A program made the position numbers and the translations under genes. Of a stretch of DNA of 64,000 nt, positions 53,689-62,487 are shown piece after piece (the stretch's first letter is position 1; every line of letters starts with the position of its first letter). Source of the DNA: Flavobacterium nitrogenifigens (GTDB lineage Bacteria > Bacteroidota > Bacteroidia > Flavobacteriales > Flavobacteriaceae); assembly GCF_003254565.1 (NCBI RefSeq), contig NZ_QJRI01000179.1:1-64000 (forward strand), in the 5' to 3' direction. The notes under the pieces were generated by a model. That model saw nothing but the letters and a program-made list of their open reading frames with translations. It made no database searches and had not been told where the DNA came from.

Positions 53689-54081
53689 ATGCTTTCAAAA
53701 AATTACAAACCGATTTTTTATTTGTTATGTCTTGCTTTAGGAACATATATTATTCATAAAGCAGTTTTTTTCTTTAGTGAAATTAATACGGAGAACTTTC
53801 ATTACAGTTTAGAATTACTGTATTTTTCTTTCTTCGCAATTTCGTCTTTATTATACCTTATATTATTAGTAGTAAAAAAGAAGAATTTTGAAATTGTCGG
53901 AATGGCATTTTTATTCGGAACTTTTACACAAATGCTATTAGCCTATTTAGCCCTTCAGCCGATCTTAAAAAATAAAACTGGGGAAACCAATGTTGAAAAA
54001 GTCAGTTTTTTTATAACATTTGTGCTGTTTTTGTTATTTCAGACGCTTTTAACTGTCCGATTATTAAATGAAAAGCGTTAA
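53689..54081 (+). CDS. Small membrane protein of the ATP synthase locus (DUF6168-like)
   Basis: 130 aa, four hydrophobic spans with short polar loops. Flavobacterial ATP synthase operons carry such a protein between atpZ and atpB, as I recall annotated DUF6168. By position it may take the place of AtpI. CATCTTTG upstream (53661-53668) is close to a -7 box. Confidence 0.78.
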   Translation: MLSKNYKPIFYLLCLALGTYIIHKAVFFFSEINTENFHYSLELLYFSFFAISSLLYLILLVVKKKNFEIVGMAFLFGTFTQMLLAYLALQPILKNKTGETNVEKVSFFITFVLFLLFQTLLTVRLLNEKR

Positions 54082-54129
54082 AATAACAATTCTTTAAAAC
54101 AAGGTTTAAAAATAATTTTTCATATCCTT

Positions 54130-54157
54130 TTGAATATTAATAAAAAATGTACCTTTG
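54130..54157 (+). promoter_or_regulatory. atp operon promoter
   Basis: TTG (54130-54132), 17 bases, then TACCTTTG (54150-54157): a full match to the Bacteroidota consensus, 42 bases before the atpB ATG. Confidence 0.85.
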
Positions 54158-54199
54158 CACCAAATTTTAGAAACGTAAAAAAATAAGATTTTCCACGAT

Positions 54200-55375
54200 A
54201 TGGTGATTTCAAACAAACCACTCAGCTTTATTCTTGCAGCTTTTGTAGCTTCTCTACCTATTATGGGTTTTGCAAATCAAGAGAATGATTCGACGCATGT
54301 TCAAACTGAAACGACTCACGAAGAGAAAGTAGTTTCACATAATGCTCACGAAGAAGGAGAGCATGTTGCTCTTGATCCAAAGGCAAAAGTTGATGCATTT
54401 ATTGATCACCACTTACAAGATTCTCATGACTTTGTTTTCTTTTCAGATGAAAAAGAAAACAAACACTACGGTTTTCCATTACCAGTTATTTTGATTGATG
54501 GAGGTTTAAAAGTTTTCTCTTCTTCAAAATTACACCACGGAGAAGAAGTTGCAGAAGTTGACGGTAGCTACTACAAATTAGTTCACGGTAAAATTTACAA
54601 AACAGATGCTGCCGGAACAATCAACTTTGATGAGCACGGTCATCCATCAAACGAAAAACCATTAGATTTTTCTATTACTAAAAATGTTGTTTCAATGCTT
54701 TTCGTATCAGTACTATTATTCTTTATGTTTACTGGTTTAGCAAAATCATATAAAAAAGGACCGATCCCAACAGGATTTGGTAGAGTTTTAGAACCATTAG
54801 TAATTTTCATCAGAGATGAAATTGCAGTTCCTAATATTGGAGAGAAAAAATACCGTAAATATATGGGTTACCTATTAACTGTATTTTTCTTTGTTTGGAT
54901 TTTAAACTTATTAGGAATGACTCCGCTAGGTATCAACGTAACAGGAAATATTGCTATTACAGTTTGTTTAGCAGCCTTTACATTTATCATTACTCAATTT
55001 AGTGCAAACAAAGATTATTGGGGACACATCTTCTGGATGCCAGGAGTACCAGTTCCGATGAAAATTATTTTAGCTCCAATTGAGATTTTAGGAACACTAA
55101 CAAAACCATTCGCATTATTAATTCGTTTGTACGCAAACATTACTGCGGGTCACGTAGTAATTATGAGTTTAATTGCAATGATTTTTGTTGGAAAAAATTT
55201 AGCAGCAGATTTACCAATCTCATTAGGATTAACTTTGTTTATCTCTGTTATTGAAATTTTGGTTGCATTTTTACAAGCGTTTATCTTCACAATGTTATCA
55301 TCATTGTTTATTGGTATGGCTGTTCAAGATCATGATCACGCTCACCACCATGAAGACGAAACTGCGATTATTTAA
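54200..55375 (+). CDS. atpB: ATP synthase Fo subunit a
   Basis: 391 aa, longer than the 250-270 of most bacteria. A signal peptide-like N-terminus (SFILAAFVASLPIMGFANQ) and a His/Glu-rich periplasmic region (about 25-165) precede the membrane part. The essential proton-path Arg lies near residue 308 in FALLIRLYANITAGHVV. The C-terminus ends in His/Asp/Glu. First gene of the atpBEFHAG operon. Confidence 0.96.
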   Translation: MVISNKPLSFILAAFVASLPIMGFANQENDSTHVQTETTHEEKVVSHNAHEEGEHVALDPKAKVDAFIDHHLQDSHDFVFFSDEKENKHYGFPLPVILIDGGLKVFSSSKLHHGEEVAEVDGSYYKLVHGKIYKTDAAGTINFDEHGHPSNEKPLDFSITKNVVSMLFVSVLLFFMFTGLAKSYKKGPIPTGFGRVLEPLVIFIRDEIAVPNIGEKKYRKYMGYLLTVFFFVWILNLLGMTPLGINVTGNIAITVCLAAFTFIITQFSANKDYWGHIFWMPGVPVPMKIILAPIEILGTLTKPFALLIRLYANITAGHVVIMSLIAMIFVGKNLAADLPISLGLTLFISVIEILVAFLQAFIFTMLSSLFIGMAVQDHDHAHHHEDETAII

Positions 55376-55409
55376 TTTTAGAAGTTTAATTTTATATATA
55401 TAAATAGTT

Positions 55410-55607
55410 ATGGGAACAATTCCAACTTTAGTAGGTGCTGGTTTAGTAGTAATCGGTGCAGGTTTAGGTTTAGGTAAAATCGGTGGATCTGCTATGGACG
55501 CTATTGCTCGTCAGCCAGAAGCTGCTGGTAAAATTCAAACTGCGATGATTATTATCGCGGCTTTATTAGAAGGTTTAGCATTCGCTGCTTTAATCTTAGG
55601 AAAATAA
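55410..55607 (+). CDS. atpE: ATP synthase Fo subunit c
   Basis: 65 aa, one helical hairpin. The polar loop ARQPEA (residues 33-38) and ion-binding Glu54 in LLEGLAFAALI are visible; the residue after Glu54 is Gly and the Gln/Ser pair of sodium-type rings is absent, so proton coupling is likely. Confidence 0.97.
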   Translation: MGTIPTLVGAGLVVIGAGLGLGKIGGSAMDAIARQPEAAGKIQTAMIIIAALLEGLAFAALILGK

Positions 55608-55697
55608 TAAAGAGAGAAATAACAGCATCTTTAACGGTTGGTTAAAGATGTTGTTACTTTTAAAAAAGAAATTAAATATTTAATATAGTTATATAAA

Positions 55698-56198
55698 ATG
55701 GATAAGTTAATTAACGATTTTTCATTCGGATTATTCTTCTGGCAGGCTTTAATCTTGGTAATATTAATTTTGCTTTTAGTAAAATTTGCTTGGAAACCAA
55801 TTATGGAATCTATTACTGCAAGAGAAGAAGGTATTAAAAATGCATTGCTTTCTGCTGAAAACGCAAAGAGAGAAATGGAAAATTTACAAGCTGATAATCA
55901 AAGAATTTTGAATGAAGCTCGTGCAGAACGTGACGCGATGTTGAAAGAAGCTCGCGAGATGAAAGAGAAAATGATTGCTGATTCTAAAAACGAAGCTCAA
56001 GAAGCTGGTCAAAAAATGATTGATCAAGCTAAAGCGGCTATCGAAAGCGAAAAGAATGCTGCAATGGCAGAATTGAAATCTCAAGTTTCAACTCTATCTT
56101 TGAGTATTGCTGAGAAATTATTGAAAGAAGAATTATCTAATAAAGAATCTCAAACTAAATTAGTTGAGAAATTATTAGGTGACGTAAAGTTAAACTAA
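55698..56198 (+). CDS. atpF: ATP synthase Fo subunit b
   Basis: 166 aa. One N-terminal span (about residues 10-28, FFWQALILVILILLLVKF) then a long charged right-handed coiled coil, ending LVEKLLGDVKLN. It forms the peripheral stalk. A small hairpin (CATCTTTAACGG/GGTTAAAGATG) lies in the atpE-atpF gap. Confidence 0.97.
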   Translation: MDKLINDFSFGLFFWQALILVILILLLVKFAWKPIMESITAREEGIKNALLSAENAKREMENLQADNQRILNEARAERDAMLKEAREMKEKMIADSKNEAQEAGQKMIDQAKAAIESEKNAAMAELKSQVSTLSLSIAEKLLKEELSNKESQTKLVEKLLGDVKLN

Positions 56199-56202
56199 GA
56201 TT

Positions 56203-56736
56203 ATGGCAAGTACAAGAGCAGCAATTCGTTATGCAAAAGCAATTCTAGACTTAGCAAACTCTAAAGGTGTTGCCGAAGCTGTCAATAACGATATGAAATC
56301 AATTGCAAGTGCAATTGAGACAAATCAAGAATTGAGTACATTTATTCAAAATCCAACAACTACTGTTGAAGTTAAAGAAAGTGCTCTTTTAGAAGTTTTT
56401 GCAAATGTAAATGGAGTAACTAAAGGTTTGTTCCGTTTATTATTCGAAAACAAAAGATTTGAAATTCTAGATGCAATTGCATTAGAATACAATAAATTAT
56501 TTGATGAAAACAATGGAGTTGAAGTAGCAAAAGTTACTACAGCTATCCCAATGGATGCTGCTTTAGAAGCTAAAGTTTTGGCAAAAGTTGCAACTTTATC
56601 AGATAAAAAAATTACAATAGAAAATGTAGTAGATCCTTCAATTATTGGTGGATTTATTTTGAGAATAGGAGATAATCAGTACAACGCTTCAGTTGCTAAC
56701 AGATTACAAGTATTAAAAAGAGAGTTAAGTAATTAG
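56203..56736 (+). CDS. atpH: ATP synthase F1 subunit delta
   Basis: 177 aa. N-terminal helical bundle (RAAIRYAKAILDLANSKG) and C-terminal strand domain with IGGFILRIGDNQYNASVANRL, joining stalk to the alpha3beta3 head. It lies 4 bp after atpF. Confidence 0.96.
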   Translation: MASTRAAIRYAKAILDLANSKGVAEAVNNDMKSIASAIETNQELSTFIQNPTTTVEVKESALLEVFANVNGVTKGLFRLLFENKRFEILDAIALEYNKLFDENNGVEVAKVTTAIPMDAALEAKVLAKVATLSDKKITIENVVDPSIIGGFILRIGDNQYNASVANRLQVLKRELSN

Positions 56737-56773
56737 TTTTATAACACAAAAAGTGTCTAAATTATAAATTAAG

Positions 56774-58351
56774 ATGGCGGAAATCAAACCTGCTGAAATT
56801 TCAGCAATATTAAGAAAGCAAGTAGAAGGTTTTGAATCTGGTGCTACACTAGAGGAAGTAGGATCAGTACTTCAAGTTGGAGACGGTATTGCTCGTGTTT
56901 ACGGGCTGTCTAATGTACAATATGGAGAGTTAGTGGAATTTGATAACGGTATGGAAGGTATCGTATTAAATCTTGAGGAGGATAATGTTGGGGTTGTATT
57001 ATTAGGACCATCAACTGGTATTAAAGAAGGATCTACAGCAAAAAGAACTCAACGTATTGCTTCTCTTAAAGTTGGTGAGCAAATGGTAGGACGTGTGGTT
57101 AACACTCTTGGTTTTCCAATTGATGGAAAAGGACCAATCGGTGGTGACTTATACGAAATGCCTTTAGAAAGAAAAGCTCCTGGAGTTATTTTCCGTCAAC
57201 CAGTAACTGAGCCATTACAAACAGGAGTAAAAGCAGTTGATGCTATGATTCCAGTTGGTCGTGGACAACGTGAGCTTGTAATCGGTGACCGTCAAACAGG
57301 AAAATCTACTGTTTGTATCGATACAATCTTAAATCAAAAAGAATTCTACGATGCAGGAAAACCTGTATTCTGTATATATGTTGCAATTGGACAAAAAGCT
57401 TCAACTGTAGCAGGAATCGCTAAAATGTTAGAAGAAAAAGGAGCAATGGCTTATACAGTTATCGTTGCTGCTAATGCTTCTGACCCAGCTCCAATGCAAG
57501 TTTATGCTCCATTCGCTGGTGCTGCAATTGGAGAGTACTTCAGAGATTCTGGTCGTCCAGCTCTTATCGTTTATGATGATTTGTCTAAACAAGCTGTTGC
57601 TTACCGTGAGGTTTCTCTTTTATTAAGAAGACCACCGGGACGTGAAGCTTATCCTGGAGACGTTTTCTACTTACACTCTCGTTTATTAGAGCGTGCTTGT
57701 AAAGTAATCGCTGATGATGGTATCGCTAAAAACATGAACGATTTACCGGATTCTATTAAGTCTATCGTAAAAGGTGGTGGTTCATTAACGGCGCTACCAA
57801 TTATCGAAACTCAAGCTGGTGACGTTTCTGCATATATCCCAACAAACGTAATCTCTATTACAGATGGTCAGATTTTCCTTGATGGAGATTTGTTCAACTC
57901 TGGGGTTCGTCCTGCAATTAACGTAGGTATCTCTGTATCTCGTGTTGGAGGTAATGCTCAAATTAAATCAATGAAAAAAGTTTCTGGAACTTTAAAATTA
58001 GATCAAGCTCAATTCCGTGAATTAGAAGCTTTTGCTAAATTTGGTTCTGACTTAGATTCAGTTACTTTAAACGTAATTGAAAAAGGAAAAAGAAACGTTG
58101 AGATCTTGAAACAAGGTTTAAATGATCCTTATACAGTTGAAAACCAAGTAGCAATTATCTACGCTGGTTCTAAAAACTTATTAAGAAATGTTCCTGTTAA
58201 TAAAGTAAAAGAATTCGAAGCTGATTTCTTAGCGTACTTAAACAGCAAACATAAAGATACACTTAACGCTTTGAAAGCTGGAAAATTAGATGACGCTATT
58301 ACAGATGTTATCGAAAAAGCAGCAAAAGAAGTTTCAGCAAAATATAACTAA
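56774..58351 (+). CDS. atpA: ATP synthase F1 subunit alpha
   Basis: 525 aa. P-loop GDRQTGKST near residue 173, SLLLRRPPGREAYPGDVFYLHSR (in part) near 282 and the arginine-finger region in AINVGISVSRVGGNAQ. Non-catalytic nucleotide-binding subunit of F1. It lies 37 bp after atpH and is followed by a palindromic repeat before atpG. Confidence 0.98.
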   Translation: MAEIKPAEISAILRKQVEGFESGATLEEVGSVLQVGDGIARVYGLSNVQYGELVEFDNGMEGIVLNLEEDNVGVVLLGPSTGIKEGSTAKRTQRIASLKVGEQMVGRVVNTLGFPIDGKGPIGGDLYEMPLERKAPGVIFRQPVTEPLQTGVKAVDAMIPVGRGQRELVIGDRQTGKSTVCIDTILNQKEFYDAGKPVFCIYVAIGQKASTVAGIAKMLEEKGAMAYTVIVAANASDPAPMQVYAPFAGAAIGEYFRDSGRPALIVYDDLSKQAVAYREVSLLLRRPPGREAYPGDVFYLHSRLLERACKVIADDGIAKNMNDLPDSIKSIVKGGGSLTALPIIETQAGDVSAYIPTNVISITDGQIFLDGDLFNSGVRPAINVGISVSRVGGNAQIKSMKKVSGTLKLDQAQFRELEAFAKFGSDLDSVTLNVIEKGKRNVEILKQGLNDPYTVENQVAIIYAGSKNLLRNVPVNKVKEFEADFLAYLNSKHKDTLNALKAGKLDDAITDVIEKAAKEVSAKYN

Positions 58352-58364
58352 TAAGATAATTGGT

Positions 58365-58412
58365 AAATTAGATAATTAGAAAATGTTAATCATTATTCTA
58401 ATTATCTAATTT
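58365..58412. repeat. Palindromic dispersed repeat between atpA and atpG
   Basis: AAATTAGATAATTAGAA (58365-58381) is the exact reverse complement of 58396-58412. Related repeats lie at 4314-4384 and 49532-49570. It occupies the only large gap (89 bp) within the F1 gene part and could affect atpG messenger level. Confidence 0.8.
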
Positions 58413-58440
58413 CAAAATTGTCACATTTTCTAATTAATAG

Positions 58441-59301
58441 ATGGCAAATTTAAAGGAAATCCGTAATAGAATTACTTCCGTTTCATCGACGATGCAGATT
58501 ACATCGGCTATGAAAATGGTTTCTGCTGCAAAGCTGAAGAAAGCACAAGATGCAATCACTGCAATGCGTCCTTATGCCGAGAAATTAACGGAGTTATTGC
58601 AAGATCTTTCTGCTACACTAGAAGGTGAAATAGGAGGAGATTACACTACACAACGTGAAGTAAAAAAAGTATTGTTAGTTGCTGTAACTTCAAACAGAGG
58701 TTTATGTGGTGCTTTCAATTCGAATATTATTAAAGAGATTAAAAACCGTACTGAGTTTTACGCAGGAAAGCAAGTTGACGTTTTTGCCATTGGTAAAAAA
58801 GGGGGGGATGCTTTAATCAAAACGCATAAAATCCACGGTCATCATAATGCAATTTTTGATAATTTGACATTTGAAAATGTTGCTGGAATTGCAGATGATT
58901 TAACACAAAAGTTTTTAACTGGAGAATACGACAGAATTGAGTTAGTTTACAATCAGTTTAAAAATGCTGCGACTCAGATTGTTCAAGTAGAGCAGTTTTT
59001 ACCGTTAGCACCTATTAATACTGATACTGCTGCAGCTTCTGGAGATTATATTTTTGAACCAGGGAAAGAAGAGATTGTATTGGCTTTGATTCCAAAGTCT
59101 TTAAAAACACAATTATACAAAGGTATCCGCGATTCATTCGCTTCTGAGCACGGAGCACGTATGACTGCAATGCACAAAGCAACAGATAACGCAACAGCTT
59201 TAAGAAACCAATTGAAATTAACTTATAACAAAGCTCGTCAAGCTGCAATTACAAGTGAGATTTTGGAAATTGTTGGTGGAGCAGAAGCTTTAAACGGATA
59301 A
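58441..59301 (+). CDS. atpG: ATP synthase F1 subunit gamma
   Basis: 286 aa. The N-terminal helix LKEIRNRITSVSSTMQITSAMKMVSAAKL (in part) and C-terminal helix TDNATALRNQLKLTYNKARQAAIT form the central shaft; VTSNRGLCGAFNSNI is the conserved Rossmann piece. Last gene of the operon: a terminator follows, so beta and epsilon (atpD, atpC) must be elsewhere. Confidence 0.97.
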   Translation: MANLKEIRNRITSVSSTMQITSAMKMVSAAKLKKAQDAITAMRPYAEKLTELLQDLSATLEGEIGGDYTTQREVKKVLLVAVTSNRGLCGAFNSNIIKEIKNRTEFYAGKQVDVFAIGKKGGDALIKTHKIHGHHNAIFDNLTFENVAGIADDLTQKFLTGEYDRIELVYNQFKNAATQIVQVEQFLPLAPINTDTAAASGDYIFEPGKEEIVLALIPKSLKTQLYKGIRDSFASEHGARMTAMHKATDNATALRNQLKLTYNKARQAAITSEILEIVGGAEALNG

Positions 59302-59320
59302 TCTATTCCATAATATATAA

Positions 59321-59355
59321 AAGAAAAGCCAGCGTTAGCTGGCTTTTCTTTTTAT
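59321..59355 (+). terminator. atp operon terminator
   Basis: AAGAAAAGCCAGC and GCTGGCTTTTCTT are exact complements around GTTA, followed by TTTTT. Confidence 0.93.
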
Positions 59356-59383
59356 TGGAAGTTTTATTCTTTTTTAAAAATAC

Positions 59384-59447
59384 TTTTATAAAATGGTGAT
59401 TCTCAAATTATAGTTAAGTTGAGAATCACTACCATTTTATAAAAATA
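59384..59447. repeat. Inverted repeat after the atp operon
   Basis: TTTTATAAAATGGT and GATTCTCAA on the left pair with TTGAGAATC and ACCATTTTATAAAA on the right, with three extra bases (ACT) in the right arm and a 12-base loop. No gene inside. Confidence 0.65.
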
Positions 59448-59461
59448 GACAGATAACTCTG

Positions 59462-59730
59462 TGTGCTTTGTCTTTCATGGGAACAAACTAGCTTTATTAA
59501 TCCCAGTGCTCTGTTTTTTTAAGGGTTACAATACAGCAGAATCAATCCCTTGTGCTTTGTCTTTTATGGGAACAAACAAGCTTTATCAGTCCCAGTGCTC
59601 TGTTTTTATTAGGGTTACAATACAGCTGAATCAATCCCTTATGCTTTGTCTTTTATGGGAACAAACAAGCTTTATTAGTCCCAGTGCTTCTTTTTTTTAA
59701 AGGGTTGTATCTAGCTTTCTCATTCCCTTT
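59462..59730. repeat. Three 89-bp tandem repeats, each a dimer of a 44-45-bp unit
   Basis: Copies start at 59462, 59551 and 59640. Each divides into two related halves sharing GTGCTyTGT, a T-rich stretch, GGG, AA, AGC, AT and TCCC, so there are six diverged units of alternating type. In each half, GGGA or AGGG can pair with TCCC or CCCT to form a small stem-loop. A 79-codon open frame across it is a by-product of the periodic sequence. The rest of 59731-59961 is plain AT-rich DNA in which I see nothing. Confidence 0.9.
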
Positions 59731-59961
59731 GAAACAAATTTAATCAAAGACTGTAAAAAAAATGTTACATAATTTTTAACTAAATTTTATATATTTCACA
59801 TGTTCTGTTAAAAAAATGTGTTATAATAAGTTAAAGATAAGTATTTTAAGATTACTTTGTACAATAATTCTTCTTTTTTTGTTAAAATTTTTTTTCAAAG
59901 TTTAATTCCTCTCGGCTTATCTTATATTTTAAGTATTTTTGAATTTCTATTCTTTTAAACA

Positions 59962-60408
59962 ATGGCCTTACAAATAAAAGAGCTTACTACCATAGATGAT
60001 ATGGTGGCTCAAATAAGTACGATTCGATTTTTATATCCAAATATATCTCTTGAAAAATATAAATCATTTCTTTCTGAAATGCTTCCGCATAATTATATTC
60101 AGATTGCAGTTTTTGAAGATGATATTTGTCTTGGCTTAACAGGCTGTTGGTCGGCTACAAAACTTTGGACAGGAAAATATCTTGAGATTGACAATTTTGT
60201 TGTTAATCCGGAATACAGATCCAAAGGAATTGGTAAAATGCTTACCGATTATATAGATAAAAAAGCTACTGAGTTAAATTGCAGCAGTATCGTTTTGGAT
60301 GCATTTACAGGAAATTTTGGAGCACATAGATTTTATTATAATCAAGGATACGCTCCAAGAGGATTTCATTTTGTGAAAATTTTGGACGAAAAGAAATTGA
60401 CTGTTTAA
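59962..60408 (+). CDS. GNAT family N-acetyltransferase
   Basis: 148 aa. The acetyl-CoA-binding segment NFVVNPEYRSKGIGKMLTDYI (in part) with RSKGIG near residue 90 and the later VLDAFTGNFGAHRFYYNQGY are standard GNAT motifs. Substrate unknown. Isolated between the tandem repeats and the flippase gene. Confidence 0.92.
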   Translation: MALQIKELTTIDDMVAQISTIRFLYPNISLEKYKSFLSEMLPHNYIQIAVFEDDICLGLTGCWSATKLWTGKYLEIDNFVVNPEYRSKGIGKMLTDYIDKKATELNCSSIVLDAFTGNFGAHRFYYNQGYAPRGFHFVKILDEKKLTV

Positions 60409-60468
60409 AAACAATTAGAAGTTTTCTTTATTGCACCAACAAAAACATCATTAAACAAAAGAAATGGT

Positions 60469-60476
60469 TATTTTTG
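60469..60476 (+). promoter_or_regulatory. Flippase gene promoter -7 box
   Basis: TATTTTTG fits TAnnTTTG and ends 27 bases before the TTG start at 60504, which it supports. Confidence 0.7.
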
Positions 60477-60503
60477 TCTTACAAACATTATTAGAATTAT
60501 ATT

Positions 60504-61961
60504 TTGGGATTATATAAAAATCTATTCAAGCAAACGGCAATTTACGGACTGGCAACAGTTTTACCAAGAATGCTGAGTTTTTTATTAGTGAGATTGTATA
60601 CAGGAATTTTGCCTACAGCAGAGTATGGTGAAGTTTCAATTGTATTGTCTTGGATGGTTTTCTTTAATGTGGTTCTTTCATACGGAATGGAAACTGCGTT
60701 TTTTAGATTTTACAGCGCCGAAGAGGATAAGAAAAATGTAATTGCAACATCTACCATTTCAATATTTTGGACTTCTATAATTTTTCTTTTCGCGGGCTTA
60801 ATTTTTAGAAATACTTTGGCAAACTTAGCCGAAGTAGATGTTCAGTATATTACCTATACTATTTGGATTTTAGTTTTAGACGCATTAGTCTTAATCCCAT
60901 TTTCTAAACTTAGAGCCAATCAGAGACCGATGGTTTATGCGGCTATTAAGATTGGAAATGTTGTGATAAATTTATTGTTGAATATCTTTTTCCTAATGTA
61001 TCTTCCAAAATTAGCAGAAGCAAATCCAAATTCTGTTTGGGATAATTTATATGTACAAAACTTCCAGATTGCTTATATTTTTATTGCAAACCTTTTGGCA
61101 AGTTTGGCAACATTTATTGTGCTTTCTCCAAATTATCTTTCGCTTGGACGAAAGTTTGATCCTGTGCTTTGGAAAAAAATGATGAAATATGGACTTCCAA
61201 TTTTGGTGGCTGGATTGGCTTTTGCTGTCAACGAGCACTTCGATAAAATTCTACTTGGCTATTTGCTTCCAGAAAACTTAGCAAAATCTGAAGTTGGAGC
61301 TTATTCTGCATGTTATAAATTAGGATTGTTTATGGTTCTTTTTGCAACAGCTTTTAGATTAGGAATCGAGCCGTTCTTTTTTAGTCATGCCAAAAACGAA
61401 AACGCACCACAAACCTATGCTGTTATTACCAAATATTTCGTGATTTTAGGCTCGTTGATTTTATTGGGTGTAATTGTTTTTGCAGACGTTTTAAAATACT
61501 TATTATTAGATAACAAATCGTATTGGGAAGCCATGAAAGTTGTGCCATTAATTATTTTGGCAAATTTCTTTTTGGGTATCTACAACAATTTATCGGTTTG
61601 GTACAAACTAACCGATAAAACTAAAATTGGAGCATACATTTCTATTGTAGGTGCTATTGTTACTTTGATTTTAAATTATCTTTTAATTCCAAAATACAGC
61701 TATTATGGTTCTGCAATTGCAACCATATCAGCTTACGGAAGTATGATGCTTATTTCTTATGTTTTAGGAAATAAATATTATCCGATTCCTTATGACATGA
61801 ACAAGATTGGTGCTTATTTAGGCGTTTCAATAGTATTTTCAATTATTTCTTTTTACGGATTTAGAGAAAAATATTATGTTGGAATTCCGCTTCTTTTAAT
61901 CTTTATATATATGGTCTATCATTTTGAAAAAGATACCATTAAAGGAATAATGAAAAAATAA
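60504..61961 (+). CDS. Polysaccharide flippase (MATE/Wzx-like)
   Basis: 485 aa from TTG 60504. About fourteen spans. The N-terminal FKQTAIYGLATVLPRMLSFLLVRLYT and repeated Glu-Tyr-Gly motif EYGEVSIVLSW match lipopolysaccharide/oligosaccharide flippases of Bacteroidota. It may act with the sugar nucleotidyltransferase two genes on. The gene dut follows after 27 bp. Confidence 0.92.
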   Translation: MGLYKNLFKQTAIYGLATVLPRMLSFLLVRLYTGILPTAEYGEVSIVLSWMVFFNVVLSYGMETAFFRFYSAEEDKKNVIATSTISIFWTSIIFLFAGLIFRNTLANLAEVDVQYITYTIWILVLDALVLIPFSKLRANQRPMVYAAIKIGNVVINLLLNIFFLMYLPKLAEANPNSVWDNLYVQNFQIAYIFIANLLASLATFIVLSPNYLSLGRKFDPVLWKKMMKYGLPILVAGLAFAVNEHFDKILLGYLLPENLAKSEVGAYSACYKLGLFMVLFATAFRLGIEPFFFSHAKNENAPQTYAVITKYFVILGSLILLGVIVFADVLKYLLLDNKSYWEAMKVVPLIILANFFLGIYNNLSVWYKLTDKTKIGAYISIVGAIVTLILNYLLIPKYSYYGSAIATISAYGSMMLISYVLGNKYYPIPYDMNKIGAYLGVSIVFSIISFYGFREKYYVGIPLLLIFIYMVYHFEKDTIKGIMKK

Positions 61962-61988
61962 GACGTTTTAAGAAAATTATATTCAAAA

Positions 61989-62423
61989 ATGAAAATTCAA
62001 ATTATCAATAAATCACAGCACGATTTACCAAATTATGAAACGATTGCTTCTGCAGGAATGGATTTGCGTGCCAATATTATAGAACCAATTACGTTAAAAC
62101 CTTTAGAAAGAACAATTGTAAAAACAGGACTTTTTATTGAATTGCCAATTGGTTATGAAGCGCAGGTAAGACCGAGAAGTGGTCTGGCAGCAAAAAAAGG
62201 AGTGACTGTTTTAAATTCGCCAGGTACTGTTGATGCAGATTACAGAGGAGAAATCGGAGTAATTTTAGTAAATTTATCTAATGACGATTTTGTAATCGAA
62301 AATGGAGAGCGAATTGCACAGCTGATTATTGCAAAACACGAAAGAGCTGAATGGATAGAAGTTGAAACACTTTCTGAAACATCAAGAGGTGAAGGAGGCT
62401 TTGGAAGCACTGGAGTAAAATAA
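61989..62423 (+). CDS. dut: dUTP diphosphatase
   Basis: 144 aa trimeric dUTPase. Motifs in order: AGMDLRANI, RPRSGLAAKKG, LNSPGTVDADYRGEI, ERIAQLII and the C-terminal GEGGFGSTG that closes the site. It removes dUTP and supplies dUMP for thymidylate. Confidence 0.98.
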   Translation: MKIQIINKSQHDLPNYETIASAGMDLRANIIEPITLKPLERTIVKTGLFIELPIGYEAQVRPRSGLAAKKGVTVLNSPGTVDADYRGEIGVILVNLSNDDFVIENGERIAQLIIAKHERAEWIEVETLSETSRGEGGFGSTGVK

Positions 62424-62487
62424 TAGAAAAACGAAGACCAAACCCAATGAAGATTTTGATAGATCTTCGCATAAAATCAAATAAAGA

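Noticed and set aside
59461..59700. 79-codon open frame over the tandem repeats
   Set aside because: The repeated sequence accounts for it; no start signals, repeated peptide with no domain, and the repeat period (89) is not a multiple of three.
59462..59730. CRISPR array
   Set aside because: Whole units are repeated with scattered substitutions; there are no constant repeats with unique spacers and no cas genes.
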